From Streptomyces exfoliatus (GTDB lineage Bacteria > Actinomycetota > Actinomycetes > Streptomycetales > Streptomycetaceae): a DNA stretch of 64,000 nucleotides. A model generated the notes under the pieces. That model was not told the DNA's origin and did not search any database. It saw only the letters and a list, made by a program, of their open reading frames with translations. Below, in pieces: positions 59,923-64,000 of the stretch (the first letter of the stretch is position 1; each line of letters starts with the position of its first letter). The stretch covers positions 186,001-250,000 of the forward strand of contig NZ_JNZP01000004.1 of NCBI RefSeq assembly GCF_000725545.1, written 5' to 3'. The position numbers and the translations under genes were made by a program.

Positions 59923-62894
59923 TGCCGGCGGCGGACGAGAACCCCGAGGTGACCGGCGGGGAAGGGGAATCCCCCGAGGTGACCGGCGTGGACGGGAAGT
60001 CCCCCGCCGTGCCCCATGTACGCAGGAAGGTCCCCGCCATGCCCCCGCCGCCCCGGCCCCGGTCCGAGAAGCCCGCCCGCGCCGCCGCGCCCTGGGTGCG
60101 GACCCGGCTGCGGACCGCCCCCTGGGCCTCGGCCTTCCTCGCCCTCCTCGTCCTGGTCACCGCGTACCTCGCCGCCGCGCTCCCTCGTGCCGTGGACGCG
60201 TACGAGACCCAGAGCCTGCGGCACGACATCCGGACCGCCGCGGCCCGGAACAGCGTCCTCGAACTGACCGCCTCGCCGCCCGGACCGGAGCTCGACCCGG
60301 CCGAACGCGAGGCGGGCCTGGCCCCGGCCGTCCTCCGGGAACAGCGCGACAAGGTACGGGCCCTGGTGCCCGAGCCGCTGCGCACCGATCCGGAACAGTC
60401 CGTCCAGGGGGTCCGCACGGTCAAGCGGGTCAACGGGCTCGACCCGTGGCTGCCCCGGCCTGACGGCCTCCAGCCCGAGTTCGTGCTCTCCGCGCCGTCC
60501 GACCTGACCGGGCACGCGACACTGCGGAAGGGCCGTCTCCCCGCGGGCACGGCCCGCGCGCCGGAGGCGGTGGTGACCGCGAAGACCGCCGCGTCGCTGC
60601 GGCTGAAGCCCGGCTCCGTCGTGCACGTCCCGAGCCGGGGCATCGCGGAGCCGATCAGCGTCACGGTCACCGGGATCGTGGAGCCGCGCGGCCCCGGGAG
60701 CCCGTACTGGGCCGTCGAGCCGCTGCTCCACACCCCGGCGTTCGCCTCCAGGCAGGTGGGGCTCGAAGTCAAGCACTACTGGCAGGCGACCCTGCTCGTC
60801 TCCCCCGCCTCGGCGCCCGGTCTGCTCGCCACCACCGGCGAACCGGAGGTCTTCGTCCGCCTCATGCCCACGTACGGCCATCTCACGGGACGCGACACCG
60901 ACAGGCTCGCCGCCGCGCTCGACTCGGCGGCCGCAGGACCCGCTCTCGTCAGGATGCGCCAGGTCGTGGGGCCCACCGGCGCCCTCACCACCGAACTCGA
61001 CACGATCGTCGACTCGTACCGGGCGACGCGCGACGCGATCAATCCGGTCGTGGCCGTCGCCGTCTTCGGGATCGGCGCGGTCGCGGCGGTCGTCCTCGCC
61101 ATGACCGGCGGGCTCTTCGTCACCCGCAGGGACGGCGAACTGGCCCTGATCCGCTCGCGCGGCGCCTCGCTCACCGGCATCGGTCTGCGGCTGCTCGGCG
61201 AGACCTCGGCGGTCGTCCTGCCGGCGACGGCGCTCGCCCTCTGGCTCGCGGTGACGACCGTACGGGCACCGGTGGCCGACGCGCCGGCCACCGGATCGGC
61301 CGGGGCCGCGGGGGCCACCGCCGGGGCGGCGGGCATCCCGCTGCTCCCCTCCCTGCTCGCCGCGTCCGCCGTCGCCCTGCTCGCCCTGCTGGTCCTGCCG
61401 CTGCGGGCGGTCGTACGGCACCGGCGCCCGCGCCTACACGGCGGGCGCGACGACCTGGTCACCGCGCGTCCCTCCGCGCGTCGTACGGTCATCGAACTCA
61501 CCCTGCTGGTCCTCGCCGTGGGCGCGGTCACCTCGCTGCGGCTGCGCGGCACCGGCGACTCGGCCGACCTCCTGGTGAGCGCCGCCCCGGTACTCGTCGG
61601 CCTGATCGCCGCCACGCTCCTCATCCGGATCTACCCCGTGCCGCTGCGGTGGCTGGGCCGGCCGGTCCGCCGGCTGCGCGGGGCGGTCGGCCCGCTGGCC
61701 CTGGCCCGCGCCGGACGCTCCTCCGCCACCGGCACGCTCCCGCTGCTCGCCCTCGTCCTCGCGCTCACCACGGCGGCCTTCGGCGGCTCGGTGCTCGCCG
61801 GGGTGGCCGAGGCCCGTGACCGGGCCGCTCTCCTGGCGATCGGCGCGGACGCCCGGATCGACGGCTCGGTGGCGTGGACGCCGCTGCCGGCCGGTCTCAC
61901 CGCATCGGTACGCGGTACGGCGGGGGTCCGGGACCTGGCGCCCGTGCAGATCGAGTACGGCGTGTCGCTGCCGTCCGCCCGAGCCGCGGACGAGCCGATG
62001 ACCACGCTGCTCGTGGGCGTCGAGCCGGACTCGTACACCCGGCTCGCGGACCGGACCGGTACCGGCGCGTTCCCGGCGGGGCTGCTCGCGTCCACGGGGA
62101 AGGGCGGCCCTGACACGGCGGCCGACAGGCAGCGGGTGCTGCCCGCCGTCGCCTCCCCTTCGGTCGCCGCACGGCTCGGCGACGCGCCGCAGGAGATCGT
62201 GTCGGCCGCCGGGGTGTTCCGGGTCAAGGTGGTCGCGGTCCGGTCGGTGACCCCGGCCATGCCCGACACCGACTTCCTCCTCGTCAACACCGCCGACCTC
62301 ACGCGCCCGGCGCCCACGACGCTGCTGGTCACGGGGCCGAGGGACGGGGCCGCGCTGCGGGCCACGGTGAAGGCGAAGTCCGGCGCCCTTCTGGTGTCGA
62401 TGCGGACCGAGGAACGGGCCGGCTTCACCGACTCGCCGATCCAGTCGGGCGCCGAGCGGATCTACCTGGGCGCGATCGGCGCGGGCGCCGGTTTCGCCGT
62501 GGTGGCGGTCCTGCTCTCCCTCATGCAGAGCGCGCCCGAGCGGACCACGCTCCTCGCGCGGCTGCGGACGATGGGTCTGACCCGGAAGCAGGGACGGCGG
62601 CTGCTCGGGCTCGAAGCGGTACCGCAGGCGGTCCTCGCGGCGCTCGGCGGCATGCTGGTCGGCTGGGCGACGGTCCCGCTGCTCGCCCCGGGCATCGACC
62701 TGTTCCGGCTCGCGTTCGCGAGGGCGCCGGGGGCGGCCCCGGCGGTCGCCGCGCCGCTGCGGGCGGACCCGTGGTCGCTGGCGGTGCCCGCGCTCGCGGT
62801 CGTGCTCCTGACCGGGGCGGCGGCGGCAGGACAGGCGTGGTGGGCGGGGCGCAAGGGCTCGATCAAGGAACTCAGGGCAGGAGACGCACGATGA
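59922..62894 (+). CDS. FtsX-type ABC transporter permease (second)
   Basis: FtsX-family permease of 990 aa, partner of the first. A Glu/Pro-rich N-terminal tail with a duplicated PEVTG element (residues about 8-22) and a basic region precede TM1 (WASAFLALLVLVTAYLAAAL). Two extracytoplasmic regions (about 90-360 and 610-840) alternate with TM groups (VVAVAVFGIGAVAAVVLAMT; RSRGASLTGIGLRLLGETSA), ending in the C-terminal FtsX domain (GAIGAGAGFAVVAVLLSLMQ; RLRTMGLTRKQGRRLLGLEA). ATG 59922 overlaps the previous stop (TGATG), and its own stop overlaps the ATPase start (ATGA): strict translational coupling of the three genes. Confidence 0.88.
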   Translation: MPAADENPEVTGGEGESPEVTGVDGKSPAVPHVRRKVPAMPPPPRPRSEKPARAAAPWVRTRLRTAPWASAFLALLVLVTAYLAAALPRAVDAYETQSLRHDIRTAAARNSVLELTASPPGPELDPAEREAGLAPAVLREQRDKVRALVPEPLRTDPEQSVQGVRTVKRVNGLDPWLPRPDGLQPEFVLSAPSDLTGHATLRKGRLPAGTARAPEAVVTAKTAASLRLKPGSVVHVPSRGIAEPISVTVTGIVEPRGPGSPYWAVEPLLHTPAFASRQVGLEVKHYWQATLLVSPASAPGLLATTGEPEVFVRLMPTYGHLTGRDTDRLAAALDSAAAGPALVRMRQVVGPTGALTTELDTIVDSYRATRDAINPVVAVAVFGIGAVAAVVLAMTGGLFVTRRDGELALIRSRGASLTGIGLRLLGETSAVVLPATALALWLAVTTVRAPVADAPATGSAGAAGATAGAAGIPLLPSLLAASAVALLALLVLPLRAVVRHRRPRLHGGRDDLVTARPSARRTVIELTLLVLAVGAVTSLRLRGTGDSADLLVSAAPVLVGLIAATLLIRIYPVPLRWLGRPVRRLRGAVGPLALARAGRSSATGTLPLLALVLALTTAAFGGSVLAGVAEARDRAALLAIGADARIDGSVAWTPLPAGLTASVRGTAGVRDLAPVQIEYGVSLPSARAADEPMTTLLVGVEPDSYTRLADRTGTGAFPAGLLASTGKGGPDTAADRQRVLPAVASPSVAARLGDAPQEIVSAAGVFRVKVVAVRSVTPAMPDTDFLLVNTADLTRPAPTTLLVTGPRDGAALRATVKAKSGALLVSMRTEERAGFTDSPIQSGAERIYLGAIGAGAGFAVVAVLLSLMQSAPERTTLLARLRTMGLTRKQGRRLLGLEAVPQAVLAALGGMLVGWATVPLLAPGIDLFRLAFARAPGAAPAVAAPLRADPWSLAVPALAVVLLTGAAAAGQAWWAGRKGSIKELRAGDAR

Positions 62895-63865
62895 CGAAGG
62901 CCGACGTCGAGACCCGGACCGCGAGTGCGGACCCCGCGACCCTGGAGGAGCTGGAGCGGCGGGCGACCGCGCGGCGCGACCGGCCCTCGTACGGTCATGA
63001 CGCGCTCATCGCCTGCGACCGGCTGGTCCGGATCTTCACCACGGACGGGGTGGAGGTGCAGGCCCTCCAGGGGCTCGACCTGCTGGTGAAGGAGGGCGAG
63101 CTGATGGCCCTGGTCGGCGCCTCCGGCTCCGGCAAGTCGACGCTCATGAACGTCCTCGCGGGCCTGGACGTGCCGACCGCCGGAGCGGCCAGGGTCGCCG
63201 GGTGCGACCTGGTCGCGATGGACGCCAAGGCGCGGCTGCGCTACCGGCGCGAGATCGTCGGCTTCGTCTGGCAGCAGACCGCCCGCAATCTCCTCCCCTA
63301 CCTGACGGCGGCGCAGAACGTGGCGCTCCCCATGCAGTTGCGGGGCCGCTCGAAGCGGAAGGCGGAACGAGCCGAGGAGCTGCTCGCCCTGCTGGACATC
63401 GCCGACGCCCGCGACCGGCGCCCGCACCAGCTCTCCGGCGGCCAGCAGCAGCGAGTGGCCATCGCGGTCGCCCTGGCCAACAACCCGGCCGTGCTCCTCG
63501 CCGACGAGCCGACGGGCGAGCTGGACTCGGCCACCGGCGAGCAGGTCTTCGCGGCGTTCCGCCGCGCCAACGACGAACTGGGCACGACGATCGTGATCGT
63601 CACCCACGACCAGGCGGTCGCCTCGGAGGTGCGCCGCACGGTCGCCATCCGCGACGGCCGCACCTCATCGGAGGTACTGCGCCGCACGGAGGTCGACGCG
63701 CAGGGCAAGGAGTCGCTGGTGGCACGGGAGTACGCGATGCTCGACCGCGCGGGCCGGCTCCAGCTGCCCGCGGAGTACACGCAGGCCCTGGGCATGGAGC
63801 ACCGGGTGGCCCTGGAACTGGAGCAGGACCACATCGGGATCTGGCCGGACGACGTGGAACGCTGA
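62891..63865 (+). CDS. ABC transporter ATP-binding protein (MacB/LolD type)
   Basis: ATPase of 324 aa energising the two FtsX permeases. Walker A is GASGSGKSTLMN, the Q-loop lies in VGFVWQQTARNLLPYLTAAQ, the signature is LSGGQQQRVAIAVAL, Walker B LLADEPTGELDS and the switch His is in IVIVTHDQ. An N-terminal extension of about 35 residues and a C-terminal extension of about 70 residues (ending GIWPDDVER) exceed the usual LolD-like length. Start ATG 62891 with CAGGAG eight bases upstream and a 4-bp overlap with the preceding gene. Confidence 0.94.
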   Translation: MTKADVETRTASADPATLEELERRATARRDRPSYGHDALIACDRLVRIFTTDGVEVQALQGLDLLVKEGELMALVGASGSGKSTLMNVLAGLDVPTAGAARVAGCDLVAMDAKARLRYRREIVGFVWQQTARNLLPYLTAAQNVALPMQLRGRSKRKAERAEELLALLDIADARDRRPHQLSGGQQQRVAIAVALANNPAVLLADEPTGELDSATGEQVFAAFRRANDELGTTIVIVTHDQAVASEVRRTVAIRDGRTSSEVLRRTEVDAQGKESLVAREYAMLDRAGRLQLPAEYTQALGMEHRVALELEQDHIGIWPDDVER

Positions 63866-63895
63866 CGGGACGCCCGGCGTCCCCCTCTGGGGGTG

Positions 63896-64000
63896 GTGTC
63901 CATGTCATCGAACGCACCGAGCTCGTCGAGGAAGGCACGACGGGCCCGGTCGGCCGTGTTCCTGCCGGCGGTCGGCGCGGTCGCGCTGGCCGTCTGGGCG
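63896..64000 (+). CDS. start of an exported or membrane protein, truncated by window end
   Basis: A reading frame opens at GTG 63896 or ATG 63902 and runs off the window (33-35 codons). It begins MSSNAPSSSRKARRARSAVF and continues with a hydrophobic stretch (LPAVGAVALAVWA), as in a signal peptide or first TM helix. GGGGGTGG lies upstream. Downstream of an FtsX/ATPase operon such a gene is often a periplasmic adaptor, but too little is visible to assign it. Confidence 0.5.
   Translation, partial: MSMSSNAPSSSRKARRARSAVFLPAVGAVALAVWA

Noticed and set aside
57117..61421. About 1430-codon minus-strand frame opposite the FtsX permeases
   Set aside because: Antisense shadow of two well-supported permease genes, dominated by Arg/Ala/Ser/Pro with no recognisable motif.

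Overview
The window is a 64 kb chromosomal segment of a Streptomyces-type actinomycete. The basis is very high G+C, frequent GTG starts, strong G/C third-position bias (which also produces very long empty antisense reading frames), a Nur-type box before a Fe-SOD gene, and gene content I recognise from Streptomyces: a csnR-csnEFGHK locus and a glnX-glnH-pknG-like locus. From memory the order (permeases, sodF, pepN, asd, malQ, csn operon, pknG cluster, glbO) resembles the S. coelicolor region around SCO2630-SCO2670. I could not align it. I found no tRNA, rRNA, CRISPR, insertion sequence or prophage.

Layout. 0-5.0 kb: three consecutive APC amino-acid permeases (the first cut by the window edge), with a divergent bioY between the first two. 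5.1-5.8 kb: sodF under a promoter overlapped by a Nur box. 5.9-12.9 kb: a DsbA-like oxidoreductase, a first aminopeptidase N, an AbiEi/DUF559-like protein, a secreted serine hydrolase, a NUDIX hydrolase and an HPP membrane protein. 12.9-15.1 kb: a PNPOx-like protein and a VOC protein, divergent from a CGNR zinc-finger regulator across a palindromic operator. 15.3-18.6 kb: a large secreted subtilase. 18.7-23.9 kb: an ECF sigma factor with its membrane partner, asd, and a second aminopeptidase N. 24-28.8 kb: allantoicase, a LysR regulator, two EamA transporters and a MarR regulator. Two near-identical promoter/operator modules precede allantoicase and the EamA-LysR pair.

28.9-43.9 kb is a sugar region: malQ with small flanking ORFs, a secreted GH84 hexosaminidase-like enzyme with an altered catalytic pair, an HNH nuclease, an MscS channel, and the complete csnR-csnEFGHK locus for uptake of glucosamine oligosaccharides. 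The locus has a perfect palindromic operator before csnR and five tandem 13-bp repeats between csnR and csnE.

44.2-54.9 kb is the most interesting system. It holds a GlnX-like membrane sensor, a GlnH-like amino-acid-binding protein, a coiled-coil protein, a PknG-type kinase, a PP2C phosphatase, a vWA protein and an FHA protein, all co-directional and closely spaced. The kinase, phosphatase and FHA proteins each carry two zinc ribbons joined by low-complexity linkers. The set looks like an extracellular amino-acid sensor wired to a complete phosphorylation module (writer, eraser, reader, scaffold).

54.9-64 kb: an isoaspartate-type methyltransferase, a truncated haemoglobin, and an export operon of two FtsX-type permeases and an ATPase. 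A following gene is cut by the window end.
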